This document shows, piece after piece, positions 47,175 to 55,772 of a DNA stretch of 64,000 bases (the first letter of the stretch is position 1; every line of letters begins with the position of its first letter). Source of the stretch: Planctomycetota bacterium (lineage in GTDB: Bacteria > Planctomycetota > Phycisphaerae > Phycisphaerales > SM1A02); assembly GCA_022568135.1 (NCBI GenBank), contig JADFFQ010000002.1:94853-158852 (forward strand), given 5' to 3'. The notes under the pieces are model-generated. The model was given only the letters and a program-made list of their open reading frames with translations. It was not told where the DNA came from and did not search any database. The position numbers were made by a program, and so were the translations under genes.

Positions 47175-49406
47175 ATGCTCACGCCCCAGCAAGCCAAACG
47201 CCTCGCCGCGGAGCTGTTCGACGACAACGATAAGCCGTCCCACCTCCCTCTCCCCCCGGGAGAGGGCCAGGGTGAGGGCATTCCCCCTCTCCCCCCGGGA
47301 GAGGGCCGGGGTGAGGGCCTTCTCCCTCTCCCCCTGGGAGAGGGCCGGGGTGAGGGCGATCTCCCTCTCCCCCCGGGAGAGGGCCGGGGTGAGGGCCTGC
47401 CCCAGCAGATCGGCTCCTACCGCATCCGCAGAATCATCGCCGTCGGCGGCATGGGCACCGTCTATGAAGCCGAGCAAACTCATCCGCATCGCACAGTCGC
47501 GCTGAAAGTAATGAAGCGCGAATACGGCTTGCGTGGCCGACGGGCGCTGCGGCGGTTCGAATATGAATCCGAGATCCTGGCCAGCCTCCGCCACCCCGGC
47601 ATCGCTCAGATCTATGAAGCGGGTACGCACGATGATGGGACAACGTCCGGGGGCGGGGGCGTACCTTATTTCGTCATGGAATACATCCCTGATGCCAAAC
47701 CCATCACCAAATATGCTGACCAACACAAGCTCAGCATCCGCCAGCGCCTGGAGCTGTTCGCCGAAGTCTGCGATGCGGTGCACCACGGCCACCAAAAAGG
47801 CATCATCCATCGCGACCTGACACCCGGAAATATCCTGGTGGGTGCCGACGACGACGACACCTGTAAAGCCGCGACCAGTGGTCGCGGTCTGGTCAAAATC
47901 ATCGACTTCGGCATCGCCCGGGCCACCGATTCCGACATCGCCGTTACCACAATGCACACCGATGTGCGCGAGCTGATCGGGACCCTCCAATACATGAGCC
48001 CCGAGCAGTGTGCCGGCGACTCCCGCGACCTCGATATCCGTAGCGACGTGTATTCGCTCGGCGTGGTTCTGTACGAGCTTCTCTGCGGGCAATTGCCGTA
48101 TGACCTGTCACACACGCCGATCCCACAGGCCACGCGCGTGATTCAGGAGATCGAACCGCCTCGTCCAAGCACGATCAGCAAGAGATTGAAAGGGAATCTG
48201 GAAGCGATTGTCCTCAAAGCCCTGGAAAAGGATCGCGAGAAGCGCTTCCAATCCACCGCCGATCTCGTTCGTAACATCCGCAACCATCTGGCAGGCAAGC
48301 CGCTCGATATCCGCCCGCCGACGCGCTTCTCACTCGCCCTCCACTGGCTGGTCAAACATCCGATCATCACCACCACCGCCGCATGTCTGACCATCGCCGG
48401 GCTCAGCGCCGCGTCGATTTGGATTTCAGTCTGGTGGGTTGGGCTGCGTCCCTACGACATTGAGCTGACACCGGACGGTCGCGAAGCGAGACTCGTCTCC
48501 ATGGCCGGAGCCACCCTGCACAAGTGGACCACCGAAGCCAAAGACGGCATCGCCTTCGCCGAACTCGTCGAACGTCCACCCGCCCTCGGCGGCGGCAAAC
48601 TAGCGCTGATCGGGTTCAGCAGCGCGTACGAGAACCCTTATCCGGGGGAGCTGTGCGCGTTCGATATGAGCGATGACCGCGACCATCCCATCTGGACCGC
48701 ACGTATCACCGATGGGGACATGCTGCCCGAGCACATTGAACATGGTTACAAGAGCGCAGGGGTCGGCGTCATCTGGTGCAATGTACAGGACGTCTTCACC
48801 GACCGTGACCACCCTGGCCCCGAGGTGATCGCGTGCTATCAGCATGGCCCGGGGTCGGCCTGTGCCGTTCGCATCTATGACCTGAACCGTGAACTCCTTT
48901 ACCAGATCTGGCACGACGGAGCGCTGGGACGCGGCTATTGGATGACCGAGCCGGGCCGGCTGATTCTGCCGGGGACGAACAGTGAAGCGCCGTGGTCCGC
49001 CCGTGGCTACGACGTCCCAGGCTTCCCGCTGGTGGTCTTGGCCGTTGAGCCGAAGATTGGCCACATCGCAGAGGCCTCAACGACTACGACGCCTGGCGGC
49101 GATACCGAGACGCTCGCCTGGTACAAGTGTCTCTGGCCTCCGACCTCTGCCTATCTCCTTGAAGGCGCTCTGCAGGCTACGCCGTACTCCGGCGAGGATC
49201 CCGCCCGCTTCGTGCGGTTCAACGTCACGGTCACGGCCAACCCAACAGCACACCTCAGTTGGCTTCTCGATCAAGACGGCACGGCAGTCCCCGGCACTCG
49301 TGCGACAACCGACGGGTGGAAACTGGATACCGCAACTCCAGACCCAGAGCTGTTCTACCTCGCCGACCTGCCACCGATCGTTTCGAGGAAGGATCAGCCG
49401 GATTGA
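47175..49406 (+). CDS. Membrane-bound Ser/Thr protein kinase
   Basis: 743 residues. After a 23-residue start, four 13-residue proline/glycine repeats (24-75) come from a palindromic DNA repeat. Kinase domain about 82-345: glycine loop VGGMGTVYEAE, Lys111 (VALKVM), Asp214 and Asn219 in HRDLTPGN, Asp244 in IDFG, GTLQYMSPEQ. Thr216 replaces the usual Lys of HRDLKPxN, although Asp214 is kept. A transmembrane helix (about 393-422, TTTAACLTIAGLSAASIWIS) leads to an outside domain of about 320 residues with no recognised fold. Divergent from the ECF sigma gene. Confidence 0.88.
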   Translation: MLTPQQAKRLAAELFDDNDKPSHLPLPPGEGQGEGIPPLPPGEGRGEGLLPLPLGEGRGEGDLPLPPGEGRGEGLPQQIGSYRIRRIIAVGGMGTVYEAEQTHPHRTVALKVMKREYGLRGRRALRRFEYESEILASLRHPGIAQIYEAGTHDDGTTSGGGGVPYFVMEYIPDAKPITKYADQHKLSIRQRLELFAEVCDAVHHGHQKGIIHRDLTPGNILVGADDDDTCKAATSGRGLVKIIDFGIARATDSDIAVTTMHTDVRELIGTLQYMSPEQCAGDSRDLDIRSDVYSLGVVLYELLCGQLPYDLSHTPIPQATRVIQEIEPPRPSTISKRLKGNLEAIVLKALEKDREKRFQSTADLVRNIRNHLAGKPLDIRPPTRFSLALHWLVKHPIITTTAACLTIAGLSAASIWISVWWVGLRPYDIELTPDGREARLVSMAGATLHKWTTEAKDGIAFAELVERPPALGGGKLALIGFSSAYENPYPGELCAFDMSDDRDHPIWTARITDGDMLPEHIEHGYKSAGVGVIWCNVQDVFTDRDHPGPEVIACYQHGPGSACAVRIYDLNRELLYQIWHDGALGRGYWMTEPGRLILPGTNSEAPWSARGYDVPGFPLVVLAVEPKIGHIAEASTTTTPGGDTETLAWYKCLWPPTSAYLLEGALQATPYSGEDPARFVRFNVTVTANPTAHLSWLLDQDGTAVPGTRATTDGWKLDTATPDPELFYLADLPPIVSRKDQPD
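47244..47399 (+). repeat. In-frame 4 x 39-bp palindromic tandem repeat inside the kinase gene
   Basis: Four contiguous 39-bp copies, each with the inverted repeat CTCTCCCCCCGGGAGAG and a GGGTGAGGGC tail, encode PLPPGEGRGEG-like units. The reading frame is kept. This CTCCCCC...GGGAGAGGGC unit is widely known as an intergenic dispersed repeat in GC-rich genomes. Confidence 0.9.
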
Positions 49407-49452
49407 CGCAATCCGGCTCTCACGTGAGTCGGGGCGTGTCGCCTTCTGTGAG

Positions 49453-49471
49453 CCGGCCCGTTCCGGGCCGG
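49453..49471 (+). terminator. Hairpin after the kinase gene
   Basis: CCGGCCCG pairs with CGGGCCGG across a TTC loop, 47 nt after the kinase stop. It lacks a T run. Confidence 0.4.
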
Positions 49472-49623
49472 TTGACAAGGAGCAACGGCCCCTGTACCGC
49501 GAAGAAAATCAAAAAAAATCCGCCGGTCCTCTGCTAGATCGCCAAGCTTCCTCCGTACTTCCGGATGGAGGCAGCGTGCCTCGCCAGACATGCGTTACTC
49601 GTAGCCACAAAGGAAGTATTGCG

Positions 49624-50331
49624 ATGAACCGACTCACTTGGATTCCAAGGTATCCGATGCACAGGAAAATGCTGGCCTTGGTGATAATGGTAACCTTGGT
49701 GATGATGGTAAGCTTTCTAGGTGCATTAGGTGCACGCCGAGAGAATCTCGGCACACCGATAGTGTGGGATGTCAATGGGCATGCCTATGAAGTAGTGGAC
49801 CAGCACCTGAGTTGGCCCAGCGCGCGCGACTTTGCTGCCTCCCAGCTGTTGATGGGCGTGCCTGGACATCTAGCAACGATTACTTCCGCCGAGGAGAATG
49901 ACTTTGTCGTGAGCGTCATCAATGCTTTCGAGAGTTCGCAGGGTGTTCAGCACAATCTCCTGTGGCTCGGTGGAGAGCAAATTCCCCACAACGCTCCGAA
50001 TCCCGCGGAAGATTGGACTTGGATAACCGGAGAACTTTGGAGCTACACGAACTGGGCTCCAGGCGAGCCCAATGATGCGGCCGGTGGTGAATACTACCTC
50101 GCAGTTTATGGGAGCGGTAATCCCAACTCCTCGAAAGGAACCTGGAACGACGACTTCCTTGGTGAGGGCAACACCGGCTTCATCATTGAGTGGTCTCCAG
50201 CCCGCCCGGCCGACATCACTGGGCCGGACGGCGTGCCGGACGGGTGCGTGGATGCGTTCGATCTGGGGGCGCTGCTGGCTGCGTGGTGCTCGGTGGCCGG
50301 CGGCAACCCGTGCGGCACCTGCTTCCCCTGA
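49624..50331 (+). CDS. Exported C-type-lectin-like protein with dockerin-like tail
   Basis: 235 residues. A signal peptide or anchor ([20 protein letters not shown]) is followed by a C-type lectin-like domain (about 48-190: [59 protein letters not shown] and GTWNDDF), with most structural landmarks but few cysteines. It may bind sugar or calcium. The C-terminal tail [19 protein letters not shown] then [10 protein letters not shown] is nearly identical to that at 25.3 kb. Downstream of the kinase, it may be a surface component of that signalling module. Confidence 0.85.
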   Translation: MNRLTWIPRYPMHRKMLALVIMVTLVMMVSFLGALGARRENLGTPIVWDVNGHAYEVVDQHLSWPSARDFAASQLLMGVPGHLATITSAEENDFVVSVINAFESSQGVQHNLLWLGGEQIPHNAPNPAEDWTWITGELWSYTNWAPGEPNDAAGGEYYLAVYGSGNPNSSKGTWNDDFLGEGNTGFIIEWSPARPADITGPDGVPDGCVDAFDLGALLAAWCSVAGGNPCGTCFP

Positions 50332-50365
50332 GCGATGCCCGGCGACCGAGCGCGTGTACCCCCCA

Positions 50366-50393
50366 CCCCCAGCCTCATCAGGCGGGGGTTTTT
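50366..50393 (+). terminator. Rho-independent terminator
   Basis: CCCCC-a-GCCT pairs with AGGC-GGGGG around CATC, followed by TTTTT, 35 nt after the lectin-like gene's stop. Confidence 0.88.
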
Positions 50394-50531
50394 GGTCTGT
50401 GTTGCGGGGGCATCGGGAGGGCGGGAAGAGCGCGACCAATCCCGATGGAATCGGGACGGCTTTACAATGGGGCATGGACGGCGCGCCCGGCGGTCGCGGG
50501 GCTGGGTTTCCGGCAGGCCCCGGCTGGGTGG

Positions 50532-50563
50532 TTGACACAGCCCGGCGGGCGGCGCGGTATCCT
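50532..50563 (+). promoter_or_regulatory. Promoter of the YbaK-type gene
   Basis: A perfect TTGACA (50532-50537) and TATCCT (50558-50563) are 20 nt apart; the -10 box ends 6 nt before ATG 50570. Confidence 0.5.
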
Positions 50564-50569
50564 GTACCC

Positions 50570-51034
50570 ATGCCCGCCAAGAAGCTCAAGCAGTTCCTGG
50601 ACGGCCACAAGGTCAAGTACCTGGCGATCAGTCATTCGCCGGTCTACACGGCCCAGGAGATCGCGGCGTCGGCCCACGTCCCGGGCAAGGAGCTGGCCAA
50701 GACGGTCATCGTGAAGGTGGACGGCCGGATGGCCATGGCCGTGCTGCCCGCGACGCGTCAGGTCGATTTCAAGCTGCTCAAGAAAGCGCTTGGGGCCAAG
50801 AAAGTCGAGCTTGCGTCTGAGGGGGAGTTTGCCGACCGCTTTGGCGAGTGCGAGCCGGGGGCGATGCCGCCGTTCGGCAATCTCTACGACATGGAGGTCT
50901 ACGTCGCCGAGCCCCTGGCCGAGGACGAGGAGATCGCCTTCAACGCCGGCAGCCACACGGAGCTGATTCGGCTCGCCTACGAGGACTTCGAACGGCTGGC
51001 CAAGCCCAAGGTGCTGCGGTTCACCGAAAGTTGA
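50570..51034 (+). CDS. YbaK/EbsC-family aminoacyl-tRNA deacylase
   Basis: 154 residues. Start [20 protein letters not shown], then [20 protein letters not shown] with the catalytic-lysine-like Lys, [17 protein letters not shown] and the substrate-pocket [17 protein letters not shown]. Such single-domain proteins clear mischarged tRNAs (Ser/Ala/Cys on tRNA-Pro and others). It stands beside no synthetase, though alaS and leuS are elsewhere in the window. Confidence 0.9.
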   Translation: MPAKKLKQFLDGHKVKYLAISHSPVYTAQEIAASAHVPGKELAKTVIVKVDGRMAMAVLPATRQVDFKLLKKALGAKKVELASEGEFADRFGECEPGAMPPFGNLYDMEVYVAEPLAEDEEIAFNAGSHTELIRLAYEDFERLAKPKVLRFTES

Positions 51035-51040
51035 GAAGAT

Positions 51041-51138
51041 TCACCACAGAGGCGCAGAGGGGGCAGAGGGGGAAGAAGGCACAAAGGCACGAAGGCACGG
51101 AGGCACGAAGGGAAGAAGGGAAGCAGGCACGGAGCGGA
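51041..51138. repeat. Purine-rich short imperfect repeats
   Basis: Repeats of GGCACGAA/GGCACGGA and AGAGGGGG follow the YbaK-type gene (CACAGAGGCGCAGAGGG...). This resembles the degenerate CACAGAGGCACAGAGG intergenic arrays common in some environmental genomes. Confidence 0.6.
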
Positions 51139-51150
51139 GCGTGCGTGCGC

Positions 51151-51792
51151 TCAGGAGAACCGTTCTTGGAGGCGATTGAGCAACGTCTCGAACACCGAAT
51201 CGGGGTCAGCGGCGGCGGCGATGAGAACGAACTTATCTGGTTGCGCTTCGGCTTGGTCCAGAAATCCTTGCCGCACTCTCGCATGGAATGCAGGGCTTCT
51301 GCGCTCCATTCGATCGCGGGCCAACGAATCGGGAAGCCGAGCGCCGGCAACCCGCTGATCGACATCGAAGATGACGGTAAGGTCCGGCCAGCTCGATTGC
51401 ACGGCAACGCGGCCTACGGTCAGGATCTCTTCGGGGCTCAGCCCGCCGGCGGCGCCTTGATAGGCCAGGGTGGAGCTGATGAACCGATCGGCCAGCACCA
51501 GCTCGCCGCGCTGTAGCGCCGGGGCGATAGTCTGCTCGACCAACTGGGCCCGGCTGGCCATGTACAGCATCATCTCGCAGCGAACGCTCATCTCGGGGCT
51601 TGCGGGGTCGAGCAGGATGCGGCGAATCTGCTCGCCGATCGCCGTTCCGCCCGGCTCGCGGACATCGCACACCCCAAGACCGGCTTGGCGGCAATGCTCG
51701 GCAAACCGATCAAACTGCGTGGTCTTGCCCGACCCATCCGGCCCGTCAAAGACGATGAACTTGCCGCGAAGTTGGGTGATCCACCGGCTCAT
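51151..51792 (-). CDS. tmk: Thymidylate kinase
   Basis: Phosphorylates dTMP to dTDP. 213 residues: P-loop FDGPDGSGKTTQFDRFAEH (about 13-31), DR motif in REPGGTAIGEQIRR and LADRFISSTLAYQGAAGG, and the LID region RLPDSLARDRMERRSPAFH with basic residues. Start ATG 51792 fits a CATAGT box 7 nt upstream. Confidence 0.95.
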   Translation of the reverse strand: MSRWITQLRGKFIVFDGPDGSGKTTQFDRFAEHCRQAGLGVCDVREPGGTAIGEQIRRILLDPASPEMSVRCEMMLYMASRAQLVEQTIAPALQRGELVLADRFISSTLAYQGAAGGLSPEEILTVGRVAVQSSWPDLTVIFDVDQRVAGARLPDSLARDRMERRSPAFHARVRQGFLDQAEAQPDKFVLIAAAADPDSVFETLLNRLQERFS

Positions 51793-51799
51793 CGCAGCG

Positions 51800-51805
51800 A
51801 CTATG
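51800..51805 (-). promoter_or_regulatory. Leaderless-type -10 box of tmk
   Basis: CATAGT on the minus strand ends 7 nt before ATG 51792; a weak match, but in the recurrent position. Confidence 0.35.
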
Positions 51806-51850
51806 CACACTGCGTGACCGCTTGGCAAGGTCGCGTAGTGCTTGAGGTCT

Positions 51851-51878
51851 CGCGGCGGGGCAAGCCCGCCCGCGAAAC
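51851..51878. repeat. Isolated REP-like unit
   Basis: GGCGGGGCAAGCCCGCCCGC then GAAAC, one unit of the family found around 37.6-38.4 kb, in the tmk / next-gene gap. Confidence 0.7.
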
Positions 51879-51910
51879 GAATTCAGGCCTCAGGCGTCAA
51901 GCGTTGGGCA

Positions 51911-51916
51911 TATGAT
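51911..51916 (+). promoter_or_regulatory. -10 box of the next gene
   Basis: TATGAT ends 9 nt before ATG 51926. Confidence 0.4.
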
Positions 51917-51925
51917 TGTGACGGC

Positions 51926-52453
51926 ATGCGAATCGAGGTTCGAGACGCGTCGCGGCGGATGATCGGCAGGATCGAGGTTGACCCGGCCCGGCGTCCCACC
52001 CGCGTGAACATCGAGGGCACGGACCGCGAGGTATTCCTCGATTGGGACAGGGCTTTGGATGATGCGAGGCATCTGCGCCGCTGCGTGGTCTGCGGATGCA
52101 GCGAGCTGTTTCGAGCCAAGGCGTTCCCTCAGGTCACCAGCTTCGTGGTGGTGCTGGCCTTCGCCGGTGCGGTCGTCGGTGCGTTGGGATACGCGACCAC
52201 ACCCCCGATCCTGGTGGCGATGGTCGCGGTGCTGGCTGCGGACGTGGTGATCCTGTTGCTGGCCAGGCAGCGGCTGGTCTGTCACCGCTGCCGATCGAGC
52301 TATCACGGGCTGCCGGTTGCACGGTACCATCGAGCATGGGACCGGGCCGTTGCCGAGCGCCATTCGCCGGCGCCGCAGCCCGCGCCGCTTCGGAGCAGCC
52401 CACGCATAAGGACCTGGCTGAAGCGCATCACGCAGGAACGTACAACCGCATGA
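51926..52453 (+). CDS. Small zinc-binding membrane protein
   Basis: 175 residues. Begins MRIEVRDASRRMIGRIEVDP, has a CVVCGCSELFRAKAF zinc-knuckle half (about 53-60), two transmembrane helices (about 75-115, TSFVVVLAFAGAVVGALGYA and AMVAVLAADVVILLLARQ), then CHRCRSSYHG as the second half, so the zinc site spans the membrane hairpin on one side. It overlaps the downstream acyltransferase by ATGA. Function unknown. Confidence 0.7.
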   Translation: MRIEVRDASRRMIGRIEVDPARRPTRVNIEGTDREVFLDWDRALDDARHLRRCVVCGCSELFRAKAFPQVTSFVVVLAFAGAVVGALGYATTPPILVAMVAVLAADVVILLLARQRLVCHRCRSSYHGLPVARYHRAWDRAVAERHSPAPQPAPLRSSPRIRTWLKRITQERTTA

Positions 52454-53115
52454 GCCGCCAACGGACGCTGGTGCTGCTGGGTGGCGGCGGGCATGGGGCA
52501 GTCGTCGCCGAGGCCGCGCGTGCGGGAGGATGGTCGGTCGTCGGCTTCCTCGATGATGACCAGCACCATCCCCGGGCCGAGCAGGTCAACCTCAAGCATC
52601 TGGGCGCGATTGAAGATCTCGCCAACGTGCTGGCGTCGCTGCCTAAGGGGACGGCCGCTCACGCCGCGGTGGGCGATCCGGCGGTTCGACGCCGGTGGCT
52701 GGATGCTGTGGCTGAGACTGAAGCGCCGGCGATCATCCACCCAAGCGCGGTGGTCTCACCATCAGCCACCATCACCGAGGGAGCCTTCATCGGCCCAGGG
52801 GCGATCGTCAACGCCCGAACCGTCATCGAGCGCGGCGTGATCGTCAACAGTGGAGCGCTCATCGAACATGACTGCGTGCTGGAAGCGTTCTGCCACGTGG
52901 CCCCCGGAGCTGTATTGGGAGGCCGGGTGACGGTTGGGCGAGACGCGCTGGTGGGCCTGAACGCGACGGTCCTGCCGGGCGTGCGGATCGGCGCGGCCGC
53001 CACACTTGCCGCGGGGGCCGTGGCGGTCTCGGATATTCCCCAGGCTGCCACCGCTGTCGGCGTCCCGGCCAGGAGACTGGTTTGTGGCGCTTCATCAGCC
53101 CAAGACCCGGCCTGA
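52450..53115 (+). CDS. NeuD/PglD-type sugar O-/N-acyltransferase (left-handed beta helix)
   Basis: 221 residues. N-terminal Rossmann-like domain RTLVLLGGGGHGAVVAEAAR with GFLDDD; from about residue 95 a hexapeptide beta helix (HPSAVVSPSATITEGAFIGP, GVIVNSGALIEHDCVL, FCHVAPGAVLGG, VTVGRDALVGLNATVLPGV). His in EHDCVL and its neighbours match the acetyl-CoA site. Probably modifies an activated sugar for glycan synthesis. Co-translated with the preceding membrane gene. Confidence 0.88.
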   Translation: MSRQRTLVLLGGGGHGAVVAEAARAGGWSVVGFLDDDQHHPRAEQVNLKHLGAIEDLANVLASLPKGTAAHAAVGDPAVRRRWLDAVAETEAPAIIHPSAVVSPSATITEGAFIGPGAIVNARTVIERGVIVNSGALIEHDCVLEAFCHVAPGAVLGGRVTVGRDALVGLNATVLPGVRIGAAATLAAGAVAVSDIPQAATAVGVPARRLVCGASSAQDPA

Positions 53116-53134
53116 AATGGTCGAATAGGACAAC

Positions 53135-53536
53135 ATGAGGATGTCGGGGACCATCATGTCAGCGTTGGCGGCGCTGGCGCTGCTGACCGGCTGCGAACCG
53201 CCCGACGTCACCATCAAGCAGACGCCGGTCCGCGTCACCAGCGAAACGGTGGGCATCGGCCGGCCCGCCCATGCCGGCGACCGGGTGACCATCAATTATC
53301 GAATCACGCTTCCTGACGGCCGGGAAGTCCTCCGTCACCGGGACTACCGTTTCGAGCTGGGCAGCTCAACGGTGATTACGGCGATCGACGAAGCGGTCGA
53401 AGGCATGCGCAAACGCGGCCGGCGCACCGTGGAGTCCCCGCCGAACAAACATTGGGGCCGGGCGGGATACGGCAACGGAGCCATCCCGCCCAACGTGACG
53501 CTGACGATCAGCATTGAGCTGGTGGATATCGAATAG
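53135..53536 (+). CDS. FKBP-type peptidyl-prolyl isomerase lipoprotein
   Basis: 133 residues. A lipoprotein signal (LAALALLTGC, lipobox LTGC) anchors it to a membrane. The FKBP core reads GDRVTINYRITLPDGREVL, then FELGSSTVITAIDEAVEGMR, GYGNGAIPPNVTLTISIELVDI. The order and the DxGREVL / EGMR motifs match short FKBP domains, though the loop GRRTVESPPNKHWG is shorter than usual. It would isomerise X-Pro bonds in exported proteins. Confidence 0.88.
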   Translation: MRMSGTIMSALAALALLTGCEPPDVTIKQTPVRVTSETVGIGRPAHAGDRVTINYRITLPDGREVLRHRDYRFELGSSTVITAIDEAVEGMRKRGRRTVESPPNKHWGRAGYGNGAIPPNVTLTISIELVDIE

Positions 53537-53538
53537 CG

Positions 53539-54432
53539 CTATGGGACGATGGCCCACAGCACAAGCACCGAGACCATCAGCAGCCCGACGACGGCGAGCA
53601 CGGTCACGCCAAGCAAGGTCGCGGCGTCGCGAACCCTCAAGCGAAACATGGCCATCCCCAGACCAATGAACGCTACCGCCTGAGAAGTAAGCTCGAACGT
53701 CCATTCCCACGCGGGGATTTCCACATTGATGAAGGTCAGCAGAGCGATCGCGGCGACGATACCCAGCATCCGCACGGCGGCCAGCTTCACATCGCCCAGC
53801 GGCTTGTGGAGCATATGGGCCAAGACGAACAGCCCACCAAGGCCGGCGAGGCTCAACACGGCCGTCCTCACCAATACATTGAGCAGCCCCATCAGCCGCA
53901 TGCCGACGCCAATGGCGTCGGCGTCGGCAAACAATCCTCCCGCTGCTGAAAGATAGCCGATCGAGAGGATCAGCAGGCTGGCAATCGCCACCGCCCCCGG
54001 CAGCCACAACTCGCCACGGCCCGGCGCACTGATCGGCGGGGCCTCTTCGTCCTCTTGCTCGTCTTGCTCATCTTGCTCCACCTTGGCCGCTTCGCCGGTG
54101 ACGGTCTTGATGACCTTGAGCGTCTTGAGGTCAAACCCGCAGCGAAGACATAACAGGGTGTCGCTGCCGCGCATTGATGCTCCGCAGTTGGGGCATGTGT
54201 CCAGGGCCTTGACGGACGACTCGGTCTGCCCGGGCGAAGACTCGGCCTCGCCCCTGGGCGTGTTCTTCTCGGGCGGCGCCTCCGGCTCAAGCGGCAGGGG
54301 CTGAGCATCATCGCCGCGATCGACCTTCAGGGAATGGGCCTGTTGAAGCGAGTCCTGTGACCCTGCCGGCGACGCTTCCTTTGGGTCAACCGGGTACGGC
54401 TTGGGTTGCTCGCTGTCTTGGGTGCTCATCAT
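53539..54432 (-). CDS. Zinc-ribbon multi-pass membrane protein (acidic tail)
   Basis: 297 residues. A proline/glutamate-rich N-terminus (about 1-70) precedes a zinc ribbon (CPNCGASMRG...CLRCGFDL), an acidic stretch (EQDEQDEQEDEEAPP), then four to five hydrophobic helices (AVAIASLLILSIGYLSAAGG, VLVRTAVLSLAGLGGLFVLA, MLGIVAAIALLTFINVEI, LLGVTVLAVVGLLMVSVLVL). Converges with the FKBP gene after 3 nt. It may belong to the same loosely defined family of zinc-ribbon membrane proteins seen elsewhere in this window. Function unknown. Confidence 0.7.
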   Translation of the reverse strand: MMSTQDSEQPKPYPVDPKEASPAGSQDSLQQAHSLKVDRGDDAQPLPLEPEAPPEKNTPRGEAESSPGQTESSVKALDTCPNCGASMRGSDTLLCLRCGFDLKTLKVIKTVTGEAAKVEQDEQDEQEDEEAPPISAPGRGELWLPGAVAIASLLILSIGYLSAAGGLFADADAIGVGMRLMGLLNVLVRTAVLSLAGLGGLFVLAHMLHKPLGDVKLAAVRMLGIVAAIALLTFINVEIPAWEWTFELTSQAVAFIGLGMAMFRLRVRDAATLLGVTVLAVVGLLMVSVLVLWAIVP

Positions 54433-54689
54433 CCTTAGCTCCGAGTACGGCCCCCCGCCGGTGATCGAGCAGGCCCGACCGCCGCGCCGCCTGATGGGCC
54501 TCGACCCCTCATCCTACCTGCACCGGCTATCACGACACGGTGATCGTACCCACACATCGACCGCCTGGTAGCCGGTCATGCGGATTGGGTCAGGTCCACC
54601 AATTGCGAGGCGGTCTTGTCCGATCAGACCAGCGCTGATAAGACACACACGATCTGAAGGCTGCGACCGGTCGTACAGGAAACGCTGCG

Positions 54690-55772
54690 ATGACGATATC
54701 CCGCCTCTTTTTGGCCGTCGCCGCGAGCGTCATGGGAACGCTTTTCGGCTGTCACCCCACCGGCCCAGCGTCGATCCGGGCCGGCCGAGCCGACTACAAC
54801 ATCGCCGTCCAGCAGACCAACGACCAGCAACTGCTGTTGAACCTGGTGCGCCTGAAATACCGCGACACCCCGTCCTTCCTGGAGACGGCCAGCATCGCCA
54901 CCAGCTTCACATTTGAGGCGTCCGGTTCGTCCTCGGCGGCGCTGCTGCCGTCGCAGGCCGACACCTTCGGCCTGAGCGGCAAGCTCGCATACACCGAGAA
55001 GCCCACCATTACCTACCTCCCGCTGCGGGGAGAGAAGTTCGTCACCCAACTGCTGTCGCCGGTCGAGCTGCGAACGCTGCTGTTGCTGTACCACTCCGGC
55101 TGGTCGATGGATCGGCTGATGCGCGTGATCGTCCAAGAGATCAACGGCATCCCCAACGCCCCGACCGCCTCGGGTCCCACGCCGACGCAGGCGCCCAAGT
55201 ACAAACGTTTCCGAAGGATCACCGCACTGATGCGCGAGCTACAGCTTGACGGCATCCTGACGCTCGGCGCGGCCGGCGAGGGTGATGACGCCCGGATCGA
55301 AATCCGCATTGCGCCCGAGGCCCAGGCCGAGGATTGCGTCCAACAGTTGATCCGCGAGCTGAATCTGGACCCGGCCGAGTCGCGCTTCACCCTCACCCGG
55401 GCCGTTGCCGGAGGAGGCGGGGATCAGATCGCTCTGGTCACCCGTTCCCTGATGGCGTCGCTGTTCTACCTCTCACAAGGCGTGGAGGTCCCCGCCCGTG
55501 ACCGCGCGGCCGGCCGCGTCACCGTCACTCGCGATGCCTCCGGCGAGGTTTTCGACTGGAAGAGCGTCACCGGCGATCTGCTGCGCGTCCGCTCGTCGGG
55601 TCCTCGCCCGGTGGGGGCCTACACTACCGTACGGTACCGCGGGGCGTGGTTCTACATTGACGACAGTGACCTGGACTCCAAGTCCACCTTCTCGCTGCTG
55701 ACGCAACTGCTCGCATTACAGTCCGGCGAGATCAAACCCCAGGTCCCGCTGCTGACGCTGCCGGTCAGATGA
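54690..55772 (+). CDS. Conserved lipoprotein of unknown function
   Basis: 360 residues. MTISRLFLAVAASVMGTLFG then Cys21 is a lipoprotein signal. The first domain (about 32-110), YNIAVQQTNDQQLLLNLVRL then KYRDTPSFLETASIATSFTF, matches a conserved hypothetical family seen in many Proteobacteria and planctomycetes. The C-terminal half (YTTVRYRGAWFYIDDSDLDS, FSLLTQLLALQSGE) is also family-typical. No activity is known. AGGA precedes the start ATG by about 10 nt. Confidence 0.75.
   Translation: MTISRLFLAVAASVMGTLFGCHPTGPASIRAGRADYNIAVQQTNDQQLLLNLVRLKYRDTPSFLETASIATSFTFEASGSSSAALLPSQADTFGLSGKLAYTEKPTITYLPLRGEKFVTQLLSPVELRTLLLLYHSGWSMDRLMRVIVQEINGIPNAPTASGPTPTQAPKYKRFRRITALMRELQLDGILTLGAAGEGDDARIEIRIAPEAQAEDCVQQLIRELNLDPAESRFTLTRAVAGGGGDQIALVTRSLMASLFYLSQGVEVPARDRAAGRVTVTRDASGEVFDWKSVTGDLLRVRSSGPRPVGAYTTVRYRGAWFYIDDSDLDSKSTFSLLTQLLALQSGEIKPQVPLLTLPVR

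Noticed and set aside
47244..47399. Possible CRISPR array (four 39-bp units)
   Set aside because: Units are contiguous without unique spacers, are palindromic and stay in frame with the kinase.
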